A stretch of DNA of 64,000 nucleotides from Anastatus disparis. Its lineage: Eukaryota > Arthropoda > Insecta > Hymenoptera > Eupelmidae. Where the stretch lies: assembly GCA_017163975.1 (NCBI GenBank), contig JAFFSR010000249.1, positions 89,501 to 153,500 on the forward strand, written 5' to 3'. Position numbers and translations under genes: made by a program. The notes under the pieces are model-generated. The model made no database searches. It had not been told where the DNA came from and saw nothing but the letters and a program-made list of their open reading frames with translations. Below, piece by piece: positions 21,480 through 31,897 of this stretch. Positions within the stretch are counted from its first letter, which is position 1. Each line of letters starts with the position of its first letter.

Positions 21480-22055
21480 ATGGATACGTGGAACGAGTTT
21501 AAGCTTACGTTTGGTGATACTGAAAAATATTTTGATGGTAATGCTGATGATTTGATAGAGCAAAAAGTGTACGGAACTGGCTGGATTCTGAGGTATACTA
21601 GAAGCCATACTGATAGAGCTATTGAAATTGAAGGAAGTTTCACTCCTATTTCTGGTCTGGTCAAAAGGTATCGACAAAGCATTGTTATGAAAAAGGTGAC
21701 TTTCGAGTATTTACAAGGCGTTGCATCCTGCGCAGATGATAGGATTAAATATTTAACCACGGTTGTTAAAGGTGTTAGTCTGTGTGCAGGAGAGATTGTT
21801 GATCTTGTAAAAAAATTGTGTGGTGTCCAATATGGATCTTAAATAGATAAATATTGTGCGGACTTTGTGAAACGAGCTGTACTCAAGTGTGACGATGATA
21901 TAATTGCGTCGTTAATTACAAGTGTTGAAAATAAAATAAAAGAACCTGAAAATTGTATTTTTAAAACCGAAATTATTTGTGTATTTCACGAAATTACAGC
22001 GCTTCATGTTGATTTAATTGTTACTGCGTTAAATTATCTTGTAGTTGTCAAATAA
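21480..22055 (+). pseudogene. Unrecognised ORF at the Polinton right end
   Basis: One frame of 192 codons from ATG 21480 to TAA, interrupted by TAA at 21840-21842. Both sides are coding-like. The first part is a soluble mixed alpha/beta-like sequence (WNEFKLTFGDTEKYFDG, ERYRQ-like basic patch, VASCADDRIKYLTTVV). The second part is Cys-containing and ends in a hydrophobic helix (ALHVDLIVTALNYLVVV). I do not recognise a family. Position outside the structural block, with its own TATA box upstream, suggests an accessory gene of the element. Confidence 0.4.
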
Positions 22056-22439
22056 TTATAAGCGTATTCACTATATTTATGAAATAATATTATACACTAT
22101 ACTTATAAAATAAGTTTTGTTTACTATACATATACTATAATTGTATCCACTATATATTTTATAAAACAGTGAACGAAAAAATATAAAGTATACTCGCCAT
22201 CTTCTTCTTTCTTGACTAATATTGCACTTCATTCTAATAAAGTCGTTTTTTTTCAAATTTGCCAAATATTTTATTGATTAAATAAATTAATTCTGATTTT
22301 TGCTTGATTAATTTGAATAGTTTAATAAAATTTTATTAATAAATTCTGAAATTTCTTCTTTATATGCATTTTTTTATAAATATTATTAAAAAAGTTTGTC
22401 ATCTCTAGATTAAATTATATGTATATATAACTACGTTTA
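22056..22439. other. AT-rich non-coding stretch
   Basis: No gene. Sequence includes several CACTATA/ACTATAC repeats. The right end of the Polinton should lie here or nearby, but no terminal inverted repeat was recognised. Confidence 0.4.
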
Positions 22440-23059
22440 CCTCCGATAAGAGTGAGGAGATGGGGTTTGTTGTGATGCTCCATAGCGGTACCTATACTAC
22501 TGTCCTGAATATCCAATATATAACAAATGATGATTTTTATGCATAGAATATGACATGCTTAGCACATTGAAACATGAACACATCTCTATCTCCAAGTATA
22601 TGCAGTCTGCATACGCAATTAATTATCTGGTTTTTCATTATAAAGCCTATTTGCGAAACTTGTCACATGTATCTCGAGGAACTGTTCTCTTGTTGAACCA
22701 CCAAACCCAATTTTTTCGGGTACAAACCTCATAAGTAAAATATGTGCTAGTGTTTTTATAACCATACTCACTGCTTGTCTTGTACAATATCTAAAAATGT
22801 GGTACAAAAATTTATTACTTATTCCTTGTCGTAGTTCACATAGACAGCATAATGAATTTTTCTCACTTACTATACGTACATTTCTTGGTAAGTTTTCACA
22901 GTAACCGTACAAATTATTGAAATCAGCTTTTGTAATAGGAGAAATAGCTCTAAAATCATTATCTAAAAAATTATCCTCATTATCATATAGCCGTTGAACC
23001 TTGTCAACAGTTTCTTGACGGAGACCTTGCAGAAAATTCATCAATTCAAGACCTTTCAT
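22440..23059 (-). pseudogene. DDE transposase relic (PIF/Harbinger or ISL2EU-like)
   Basis: ATG at 23059-23057 opens a 146-codon frame. It has ITKADFNNLYGYC, a run of LCELRQGISNKFLYHIF and a GFGGSTREQFLEIHV segment. This is the layout of the N-terminal helix-turn-helix plus THAP-less linker of DDE_Tnp_4-type transposases common in insects. After a TAA at 22620 the minus strand still shows degraded coding with YSMHKNHHLL-like residues down to about 22440, corresponding to the region after the first catalytic Asp. The rest of the catalytic core is missing. The 5' LTR of the next element begins 18 bases from the start codon, so that retroelement inserted just upstream of this relic. Confidence 0.55.
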
Positions 23060-23077
23060 AATGTAGGGTCTTCATAA

Positions 23078-23231
23078 TGTAAGCGCCCGAGTACGTACGG
23101 CATTGAAGCCGAACGAAACTCTAAGGTGCGCGCGCAAACACCCAAAAAGATAAAAGTGGTTGCACATGCAAGCATGCATGTACGTACACATGCGCTTGCA
23201 TGTGTAAGTACCACATTAAAGTATGCGGCGG
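23078..23231 (+). repeat. 5' LTR, truncated
   Basis: Matches 31141-31294 closely (GCCGAACGAAACTCTAAGG, GTGCGCGCGCAAACACCC, and an inverted GCATGCATGTACGTACA core). Similarity stops at GGCGG, where the sequence changes to gag-internal coding. Confidence 0.85.
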
Positions 23232-24236
23232 TATAGTCTTTAATTTAGAAAAACCGCAGATGCGGAAACAATAAATCTAAAAGAACAAATAAATGAATTG
23301 TCAAATACGATAAAATACTTATTAGAAGACAATATTATAATTAAAAATCTTTCAAATAATTATAAAAAAGAAAATGAAGACTTAGTAACTAAAAATGAAT
23401 ATTTAAATGAAAAACTGATTAAATTAAAATAAAGAATAAATGATGATGAAGCCATTAAAATGGTTCGTGACAATTTAACTCAAAAAATAGATGATACTGC
23501 TCAAGAGCAAGAAGAAAAAATTAATGAGTTAAAAGAAAAACTAAATAATAGGATTCGAACGCAAGGTTCCGAACCTTATAATAATAAAATAAAAATTCCT
23601 TTGCCGAAATATGAGGGCACGGAGGTTGAAAGGCCTATGAAATTCTCAAATGAATTTGAGAAATATTTAGCCTTAAAAAAATTAGAGGAGGAAGAAACCC
23701 TCGAATTATTGCATACTGTATTGCAAAAAGATGCAAATGAGTGGTGGTACATCTATCAAGATGATGTGATAACCTATCAAGGATTTAAAAATTTATTCCT
23801 TGATAGATATTGGAATGAAGATGTCCAAAGAACAACAAAAAGAAAAATTGAGTTTGGACAATTCTACGAGAATGGCAAATTAAGTCGTATGGCTTATGCC
23901 ACCTAAGTATATGGTTTCGCCAAAGAGCTAAATCTTCAATATTCTGAAGAAGAACTAGCTGAGAAAATCAGCAAACATTTCAGCAGAAATGTTAGGCAAA
24001 CCATGCAATTCTCTCAAAAAAGAGATAAAAACACTTTATTTAAAATCTTGTCAGATTTTGACAATGATGATAAACTGCAGGAAAAAGAAGCAGCAAATAA
24101 AAATAATAATCAACAAAAAACGTTCAATAAAAACGAGAACACAAATAAAGCTTATCATAATCAAAATAATAATGCACAAAATCAAAATAGCTATAAACAA
24201 GAATATATAAAAAACCTCAACATGGTCCTAGTATAA
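23232..24236 (+). pseudogene. gag: Gag of Gypsy-type element
   Basis: Coding starts without an ATG because the 5' part is deleted. It begins with a Glu/Asn/Lys-rich coiled coil (INELSNTIKYLLEDN) and has TAA at 23429. The main ORF (from 23460) has the capsid-type segment PLPKYEGTEVERPMKFSNEF and ANEWWYIYQDDVITYQGFKN, the usual retrotransposon gag core. TAA at 23904 and then a frameshift lead into an Asn/Lys/Gln-rich tail (24003-24236). I see no zinc knuckle. Non-functional. Confidence 0.7.
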
Positions 24237-24399
24237 ATATCACTAAAATTGAAGAAAATAAAAATAAACAAAAAAACTCAACAGCGTGAAAAATTAAAAT
24301 CACCTGTAAATAAAAAATGATTACAAGAAAGTAGCAAGGAATTAAATAATATAAATATAGACATAAACGACAAAAATAATGTTAAAAATCAGAAAAACT

Positions 24400-25900
24400 A
24401 AGTAAAGTTGCACCTGAGGTCAATAATACAAGGGGTAAGGTTGCAACTGATGAAAGAACTCCAAAAATTGTATCTTCTATGCAAGAAAGCATAAAACATG
24501 ACTTAATTCATGATATTGACCAAAAAGAGTCAGAAAAGAATAATATCATATGTTCCCCAGAAATTGAAATAAAATTAGAAAACATAAATGTTAAAGCTCT
24601 AATCGATTCAGGTAGCGAAGTTACTTGCATATCGGAGCAATTTTATTTTCAGAATTACGAAACATTTAAAAAATGCCCTTTATTGCCAATAACTGGGAAG
24701 ATTATAAAAACAGCCACAGGCACAAGAACTACAAGAATAAAAAGGCATTATTAGTAAAAACAAAGTTTAAAATTGTAGAAATAAAAATAATTTACTTAAT
24801 AATTCCGAAATTAGTCAAGGATGTTATCATCGGATATGATACTCAAAAGGCTTTGAGTATGATTATGAACACGATGCTAGTAGAAATATTAATAATGGTT
24901 AATGGTAAAGATATAAATTTATCTTATACCGAAAAATAAATAAATTCCTTAGCATACTCAGCTATGCAAATAACCGAAGTGTATGAAAACGACAATGATC
25001 ATAACTCATACGACTTCACAATGGAAAACGAGAATCATCGAATTCTCAATTCCGAAAATTATTTTAATATGACTGAACTCACTAATGATGAGATTCAGGA
25101 AAAAAAAATGAATGTGATAATATCACAAACAAACAAAAACAAGAATTAACATTATTAATAAAAAAGTATAGTAGAGTCTTTAGAAAGGCTCCAGGTTTAT
25201 TGAAATCATATCAGCATGATATCAAACTTAAAGACGATCATCCATTTTATTCTAGACCTTATCCGATTCCTATAAATCATAGAGAAAAGGTACTAAAGGA
25301 AATAGAGAAAATGGAAGAATTAGGAATTATAAGGAGATCAAAAAGCCCTTATATAAATTCTATAGTTACAGTAATAAAAAAAGATGGCACTGTAAGGCTT
25401 TGTTTGGATGCTCGTAAATTGAATAAGATTATAATTGACGATCACGAAGCACCACCTTCAATAGAAGAAATTTTTCTCAGATGTAGAGAGAAATTTCATG
25501 TCAAGCTTAAATTTAACGAGCTCGTATTGGCAAATCGAATTAACTGAGCCGAGTAAAAAATATACTGTGTTTAAATAATTAATTGATAGCAAAGTATATG
25601 AATTCAATGTAGCTGCTTTTGACATAAAAACCAGCAGCGCTGCATTGTTAAGAGGGCTGGACAACGTAATAAAAGATATGCAGGAATTTGTGCTAGCTTT
25701 CGTAGATGATCTGCATATAAGGTCATCGACATTCGAAGAGCACATGGATCATTTAGAGCAATTATTTAATAAAGCAATTAAATATTATTTTACATTTATA
25801 ATTTTAAAAAATCAAATTTCTTAAAGCAAAAAATTGAATTTCTTGGACACTTTATAACGTCAAAAGGAATAACACCAGATCCAGAAAAAATTAAATCAAT
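24400..25900 (+). pseudogene. pol: Protease and reverse transcriptase of Gypsy-type element
   Basis: ALIDSGSEVTCIS (about 24597) is the aspartic protease active-site segment. Coding shifts frame near 24730 and again near 25110, in an A-run. The RT part has HPFYSRPYPIPINHREKV, GIIRRSKSPY and KDGTVRLCLDARKLN (motif with the first RT block). Further on is the catalytic FVDD at 25699-25710, then KIEFLGHFITSKGITPDP-type residues near 25840. Stops and frameshifts at about 25545, 25575 and 25820 separate the pieces. The catalytic DD pair is preserved but the frame is not. Confidence 0.8.
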
Positions 25901-25946
25901 CAAACATTTTAAAACACCAATAAATGTTAAAGAATTACAAGCATTC

Positions 25947-26618
25947 TTGGGGTTTGTAAATTTTTATACGAAATTTGCGAAAGGTTATGCGAATGAAAAC
26001 TTGCCATTAATTGGATTATTAAGAAAAAACGTACCCTACGAATGGGAGGCAAGGCAGCAAAAAGCCTTTGAAAATATAAAGGATCTTTTCACTGAAAATA
26101 TCGTTTTGAAATTCATAGATATGGAAAAACGTTTTATATTAACAACAGATGCAAGCGATTACGCAATAGCTGCAATCTTGTCACAATTAGACGAATATGA
26201 TCATGAAAATATTGCCTGTTTTATTAGCAGAACATTAAAAGGTAGTGAATTAAATTATTTCACTACCGGAAAAGAATTATTAGCTGTCATATGGTCCTTA
26301 CATAAGCTTGACACATACCTGAGAGGTGCTAAAGAAATAATTGTAAGAACAGACCATGAAGCTATTACATTTTTAAATAAATGTAAATTTAAAAATTATG
26401 GATTGAGAAGATGGGCCTTGTCAATCCAAGATTTCAATATTAAACCAGAACATATACCTGGAAAAATAAATGCTGCTGCAGATTTTTTAAGCAGACAAGC
26501 ATCTGATAACGCAAAATACGACAAAAACGAAGTATTAAGAGGAGGTCGAGTATATCTGTCCTTTTCTAATCAAAGAATTAATTTTTCTACAAAAACTAAT
26601 AATTGTAGCAAAAAATAA
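25947..26618 (+). pseudogene. pol: RNase H and RT thumb of Gypsy-type element
   Basis: A 223-codon open frame. FLGFVNFYTKFAKGYA is the connection after RT, LTTDASDYAIAAILSQ carries the first RNase H Asp, TTGKELLAVIWSLHKL the Glu, and VRTDHEAITFL the next Asp. HIPGKINAAADFLSRQ is the typical end motif. The domain itself is unbroken here; flanking pol parts are not. Confidence 0.8.
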
Positions 26619-26937
26619 GGAGATAGTCCCATCTTGTATCATAAAAAGCAATATTTTCTTTGATGAGGACAAATTATTATTATCGATTCATACTGAAGAA
26701 AACCTTGAAAAACTTAAAAAATAGAGGTTAGGATGGACAATTCAGTTTTTCAAAGTTTTCTTAAAAACGAAGCGATAGAAATAATTTTTCCTTATAAAAG
26801 AAAATTTTGCTTTTTATTATACGAGATGGGGCTTTCTTCTTATTTTTTGCTACAATTATTAAGTTTTGCAGAAAAATGAATTTTTTGGTTAGAAAAGGAT
26901 AGAGATATACGACCTGCTCTTAATTGCAAATATCATG

Positions 26938-28142
26938 AATAAATTAAAAATAAATAAACAATTAGAAAAATTGTTAAAAAGCTTTAAAAAAGCTCAATAT
27001 AATAATGCATATTGCATCAAAATTAGAAAAAAATGATAAAATAAAAAATCATTATAAATTCGAAAATGATTTTTCATATAAAATAAATAAATCAAGATTA
27101 AAAATAATAATACCTGAATCATTATTAAAAGAATTTATAATAGAAATACACGATTTCTATGGGCACATTGGTCCCAAATAAACGTACAAATTATTAATAG
27201 GAATCTTCACAGCTCCTAAATTAAAAAAGAAAGTACATAAATTTTGAAAATCATGCATTACTTGTCAAAAGACAAAATACTTGATCGTAAAATAAAACGC
27301 AGAAATGCAACCAATCGAAATAAACGAAAAAATGAAATACTATCGATTGATTTCTGTGGTCCATTGCCAACATCTATAGGAGGCGTTTAATGAATTTTAA
27401 CAACTATAGATGTATTTTCTAAATACGTTGTAATGTATCCCAATAAAAAGGCAAATCCATTAACAACAATTAGAAAAATATTTAACGATTATGTACCAAA
27501 TTATGGTAAACCACAGTCAATAATGACCATGGTACGCAATTTACGTCTAAAAAATAGATAGAAAAATTAAAAAACGAAAATATTGGAAGAATTTATTCAT
27601 CCATTAGACACCCACAAAGCAATATTGTGGAAAGAATTCACCGAAAATCAGGTCGATTCTTTAGAACTTATGTGAAAAATTCATATAAATTATGGGCGTC
27701 ATATATGCAAAAAATTCAAAGCATAATTAACGAAACTACCCATAAAACAACAGATTTTACGCCAACTGAATTACACATGGACGAAAAACCAACTAGAATA
27801 TGAGAAAAGTATTTTAAATTAGAAAATACTGACGTACCATATGAAAGAAAAATTTTCTATGCGAAAAATAAAATGTATAAGAAAATAAAAGATAGAGCGA
27901 ATGCGAAAAACGCTAAAAGTACTCATTATCAATTCAATTTAAATGATAAAGTACTGCTCAAATCATTAAACGTATCAAGCACAGATGATGATAAAATTGC
28001 AAAATTTTTTGAGATATATGAAGGTCTATATATTATCAAAAACATTATTGCACCAGATACATATTTATTAACTGATGAAAAAAACGTAGAACGTGGAAAG
28101 TTCCATTTAGAATACCTTAAGCCGTTCATCGAGGCTAAGTGA
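26938..28142 (+). pseudogene. pol: Integrase of Gypsy-type element
   Basis: Fragments in several frames. IHDFYGHIG and SCITCQKTK form the HHCC zinc site near 27150-27275. LSIDFCGPLPTS (about 27345) has the first core Asp, and TIDVFSKYVVMYPN follows. Later core motifs are garbled by frameshifts. The last 89 codons (27873-28142) are open and form the C-terminal domain (FNLNDKVLL, YEGLYIIKNI, FHLEYLKPF). Dead copy. Confidence 0.75.
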
Positions 28143-28272
28143 TGAAAATAAAGAAAAATAATAAATTTAATTAATAGTAAATATAAAAAATAAATACGTG
28201 AAAAGTCCCATATAGAACGCTAAGGTGTTCTAAAAGTTTTCAAATTAAAAAATAATACAGTCAAATATTATT

Positions 28273-28683
28273 TTAAGAGCATGACGAAGCTGTCTGCCTT
28301 CTAATAATATTTCCAATCTTAACTTATGAATAAACGATGCGTTTAATCGAGTTTCTTTGCTACAAAGAAAAAATTTGTAAGATTAAACTCTAGTTCGGAC
28401 AACTCAAGAAATCCACCAAAATATTATACATACAAAGTTATAATAAAAACTTTCAATATGTCGTATTTTAAGGTTAGGTTTGTCGAGTTTGATATCTAAT
28501 TTCCAATCCAAGCTCATAAAAAAATAACAAGTCCAAATGATTTTTTATTTTAACAAAAATTATTGTATAAATATAGCTTTAGTGCGGACAAGTCATTATA
28601 TTTGTTTAATTTAAAAATTTAAAAAGATATTGATAAAATAAAAAACGCAAAACTCGATTGCTGCAGCTCCGACATGCCGTTAA
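28273..28683 (-). mobile_element. TTAA-flanked MITE, family A copy 2
   Basis: A reverse-complement copy of 8239-8649, also 411 bases, with TTAA at 28273-28276 and 28680-28683. It is inserted in the 3' non-coding part of the Gypsy-type element, so the MITE moved after that element arrived. The two copies differ at scattered positions but align end to end. Confidence 0.85.
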
Positions 28684-29026
28684 AAGAAAAAATAGTAAAA
28701 TACTAAAAAGCAAAGGAATGAAAAAAACATAAAAAGAAAACACATAGGATACAAGACATAGGCTAGAAACGTATACGAGTATTTATGCGTGCGTACACTT
28801 GAAGTATAGAAAAGGTCAAAGTCAATATCGAAAAATATACAAAGTTAAATGTAACAAATGTACACATACATACATACACATGCAAATAAATAAAAAAGTT
28901 TAGAAAAAATTTGACGACTCAGCTTATTGTTAGTCGCATCGTCAAGTGAGCTGCATCGTCAAATTTAAAAATTATTTTATCCACATCTTTCATTAAAGTT
29001 AAAAAAAAATAGAAAAAAAAGTAAAA

Positions 29027-29569
29027 ATGGCTACACGCCTACGGGATAGTAGTGCGCAAACAATGCGTTATTTTAATCAACGTCATATGTCCACTTCAGT
29101 GAATGAAGAAAAAATTAAAAATAAAATTATAGATTGTGAGTGCGATGAAGACCCTGAGATGAGGAGCGGCAATCTAGGGACAGTCATCCGACCCAGCACC
29201 TCTACATTCATCCAGCCTCACTCAATGGATTTCTTGGAGCCGGGGTATTATTACTACACGAATAACTTTAACGTGGATACAACCTCTAATACCCCGGCTG
29301 CCAAAAGCTGGGAAAGAATTTAAAAAAAAAATAACAAGAGAAAAATAAAAAATAAGGTAGAGGAAAGATTTATTGATGATTTTGAATCAAAAAGAGGATT
29401 TGGAACAATCAAAATTTTTTATGCAGGATGGAAGTTGGCAGAGTGGAAGAAAGAAAAAAAAGGAGTAAACACAAATAAAGATGACCTAAAGGATGAAGAA
29501 GAAAGAGTTGAAAGGTGGATAAAAGAAAAGGAAAAGAAGAATAAAAAACAAAAAATTGATAGTGATTAG
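29027..29569 (+). pseudogene. Extra 3' ORF of Gypsy-type element, unknown function
   Basis: The ATG at 29027 opens 98 codons (MATRLRDSSAQTMRYFNQR..., acidic centre CECDEDPEM, Tyr/Asn patch GYYYYTNNF). The frame ends at an A-run near 29320. In a shifted frame across this run coding continues to TAG at 29567 with KVEERFIDDFESKRGFG and a Trp/Glu/Lys-rich helical tail (KLAEWKKEKKGV, RVERWIKEKEKKN). A slip in the poly-A tract plausibly split one protein of about 180 residues. It lies between integrase and the 3' LTR, where env or accessory genes sit, but has no signal peptide or membrane segment. I do not recognise it. Confidence 0.45.
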
Positions 29570-30071
29570 TTTAAAAAAAAAAATAAATAAATAAAAGTGA
29601 TAACATTTAGTGTTAAAGGAAAAACTATAAGAAAAAACAAATTTATTTTAGTGAAAGTGTCATTTTTTAAGACAACATTAACTTAAATAAAAAGTAACAT
29701 TATAAAATAAAAATAAAAAAGAATAAAAGTTTAGTTAAAAATAAAAGTTTTGATTTGTTTAAAAAAAAATTAAATTTAAGTTAAAGAAAAGTTAGTTTTA
29801 ATTTATGTGATTACATAAAAAAAAAAAAAAATGAAAATATGATTGTAATTTGAAAAAAAAGTTGTTTTTATAAAAAAGAAAAAAGAAAAGTGTTTTTGTT
29901 AGTTTCAATCGTTGAAAAATTAATAAAGAATGTTTTCTATGTTATCTTTAAAAAAAAAAAAAAAATTATTCAGTTTAGTTAAGTGTTTTAAAAAACAGAA
30001 AAGAAGACTTAGTTTTAATGTATAATAAATAAAAAGAAAAAACAGTTAAGATAAAAAAGAAAATTCTCTTA

Positions 30072-30760
30072 CCAGGAGAGGCTATGAGCTTTGGGTCACA
30101 GATCTTGATGAAACTTTGAGATATGTTTTTAGGTACCAAAATATAAGTAAAGCCAGAGCGGTACGGTCTAACGCTTCAAAAAACTGAAATTATAGACGTT
30201 TCTAGTCTTATTTTAAGAAAAAAAAAAATTAGCTTCTAATTGAAATGTGAAAAATTCAGTCTAGAAATGTCTTTAATAAATTTACAGAAACTAAAATAAA
30301 AGTAGAGAAAGAAAGCTTTAATTTGCCGTTTTCAGAATTGAGAAATAATAATTAGAACTAGAGATGTGTTTGTTCAAAGTTGAGCAGCAAGAAAGTACCA
30401 AAGCTCATTGTCCTTCATAATTTAGATGATTTTTGGTACTTTCTTGCTGCTCAACTTTGAACAAACACATCTCTAGTTCTAATTATTATTTCTCAATTCT
30501 GAAAACAGCAAATTAAAGCTTTCTTTCTCTACTTTTATTTTAGTTCCTGTAAATTTATTAAAGACATTTCTAGACTGAATTTTTCACATTTCAATTAGAA
30601 GCTTAGTTTTTTTTTCTTAAAATAAGACTAGAAACGCCTATAATTTCAGTTTTTTGAAGCGTTAGACCGTACCGCTCTGGCTTTACTCATATTTTGGTAC
30701 CAAAAACATATCCCAAAGTTTCATCAAGATCAGTGACCCGAAGCTCATAGCCTCTCCTGG
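30072..30760. mobile_element. 689-bp palindromic element with TTA duplication
   Basis: Arms of about 330 bases (30072-30399 and 30432-30760) are near-perfect reverse complements with a short ~30-base centre. Both ends read CCAGGAGAGGCTATGAGC, and TTA lies outside each end (30069-30071, 30761-30763). A 3-bp TTA duplication fits PIF/Harbinger-type insertion; a TA dinucleotide reading (Tc1/mariner) is also possible. Inserted in the 3' part of the Gypsy-type element. Confidence 0.8.
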
Positions 30761-31128
30761 TTAGTTAAATTAATTTTTAGTTTAGTTAAAAAAAAATGAA
30801 TGAGTCAATGAAAAAAAAAGTTTAATTTTGTGGCGTGTAAAGAAAAAAAGGTAGAAGACATTTTTGAGTTTGAAATGAAAAAAGAAGGACAATTAAAGTT
30901 AATATTAAAAACAAAAATGAAATGTATTTTGTTGTGATTATAAAAGAATATATGCGCCTTTGGGTGGTTACTGTAAAAAAAAATCGTATTTTATTTTGGG
31001 GGCATTCCTCGACACCTCGGGTAGTGTAAGTGCGGTGTTTGTGCGCGTATCCTCGTTAGGTCGCGTTAATAAAAATAGAATCGATTTTTTTTACCAATTT
31101 GTATTGATTTAAACAAAACCTATTTTAA

Positions 31129-31140
31129 TTTGAGGGGCAT
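31129..31140 (+). promoter_or_regulatory. Polypurine tract
   Basis: TTTGAGGGGCAT lies directly before the TG start of the 3' LTR at 31141, the expected plus-strand primer site. Confidence 0.6.
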
Positions 31141-31610
31141 TGTAAGCGCCCGAGTATGTACGGCCCTGAAGCCGAACGAAACTCTAAGGTGCGCGCGCAA
31201 ACACCCAGAAAGACAAAAGTGGTTGCACATGCGAGCATGCATGTACGTACACGTGCGCTCGCATGTGTAAGTACCACATTCAAGTATACGGCGGCTCTCC
31301 CTCTCTTCTACTAAGTGAGAAGAGTGGGAGAGAGACCTGAGAGAGTTGACGCAACCAGTGTGAGGAGCTTGTGACTCTTGTCACTCTTGGATCAGCTCTT
31401 TCGGTAGAAGCATCATACCTTGCTAGGAGCAACAACTGGCGCTTGGCCATCGCATTGCTCATAGCAAGATATATATTAAACTCGCGATAACACGTTTTGT
31501 ATTGGCATTGTGAATTCTTACTTTTAAATAAAGAGCTCATCCAAGCTAATATTCCTCGTCCTATTAATCCTTTGTTGAGCCCCGAACGTCAAGACGTCTG
31601 GTTCTTAACA
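31141..31610 (+). repeat. 3' LTR
   Basis: Starts TGTAAGC, ends CTTAACA (470 bases). It contains an internal inverted GCATGCATGTACGTACACG segment and an AATAAAGAGCTC polyadenylation-like signal near 31528. Only the first 154 bases have a partner in the truncated 5' LTR, so the right limit rests on the CA end and is less certain. Confidence 0.7.
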
Positions 31611-31652
31611 ATACTAGTTCCTCAACTTATATTACTAACCCATTATTAAATA

Positions 31653-31897
31653 ACAAGTCCGCTATAGCTAAGCAAGGCGCGTTGGCTATAAACGACTTGT
31701 AACAAAAATAACTGACAAAGATACACACAAGAGTCCGCATAAGCTAGGCAAGGCGTGCTAGCTTTTTAACGACTCTATTTCATGAATGCATTTCACAGGT
31801 TGATCTCCAGAAGAAATACCTTAACAACGTGGACGCTAAAGAGTTCGCAATAGCTAGGCAAGGCACGCTAGCTATTAACAATTTGTTCACGTTGTTG
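31653..31897. repeat. Three spaced hairpin repeats
   Basis: Three related ~47-50 base units at 31653-31700, 31730-31776 and about 31837-31890. Each has an outer stem (ACAAGTC/GACTTGT; AGAGTC/GACTCT; in unit 3 an outer AACAACGTGGA/TTCACGTTGTT), an inner stem around TAGCTA/TAGCTA, and a conserved loop GGCAAGGC. Stem bases change in pairs between units (ACAAGTC to AGAGTC) while the loop is kept. Confidence 0.65.

Larger units (their letters stand above)
13241..22055 (+). mobile_element. Decayed Polinton/adintovirus-like provirus
   Basis: Nearly 9 kb of plus-strand genes combine a protein-primed type B DNA polymerase, a retrovirus-type integrase with chromodomain, a phospholipase-A2-like protein and capsid-type proteins. 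This set defines Polintons (Mavericks) and the related adintoviruses. Most genes carry stops, frameshifts or deletions. The C-terminal half of the polymerase, an adenovirus-type protease and a packaging ATPase were not found. Long terminal inverted repeats could not be recognised, so the limits given are those of the gene block. The tandem repeat at 12648-13165 may be part of the left end. Confidence 0.8.
23078..31610 (+). mobile_element. Gypsy-type LTR retrotransposon (degraded, nested insertions)
   Basis: Direct repeats begin TGTAAGCGCCCGAGTA at 23078 and 31141. Between them, in order, are gag, aspartic protease, RT, RNase H and integrase, then an extra ORF. This is the Gypsy pol order (integrase last). 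The left LTR keeps only about 154 bases before jumping into gag, so the rest of that LTR, the primer site and the gag start are deleted. A TTAA MITE (28273-28683) and a 689-bp palindrome (30072-30760) are inserted in its 3' part. No target duplication was seen. Confidence 0.85.

Noticed and set aside
13241..22055. Adenovirus-type protease and packaging ATPase expected in Polintons
   Set aside because: No matching active-site or Walker motifs were seen on either strand; they are recorded as missing rather than assigned to the unknown ORFs.
31653..31897. CRISPR-like array
   Set aside because: Only three imperfect units with unequal spacing, in a eukaryotic transposon-rich context.
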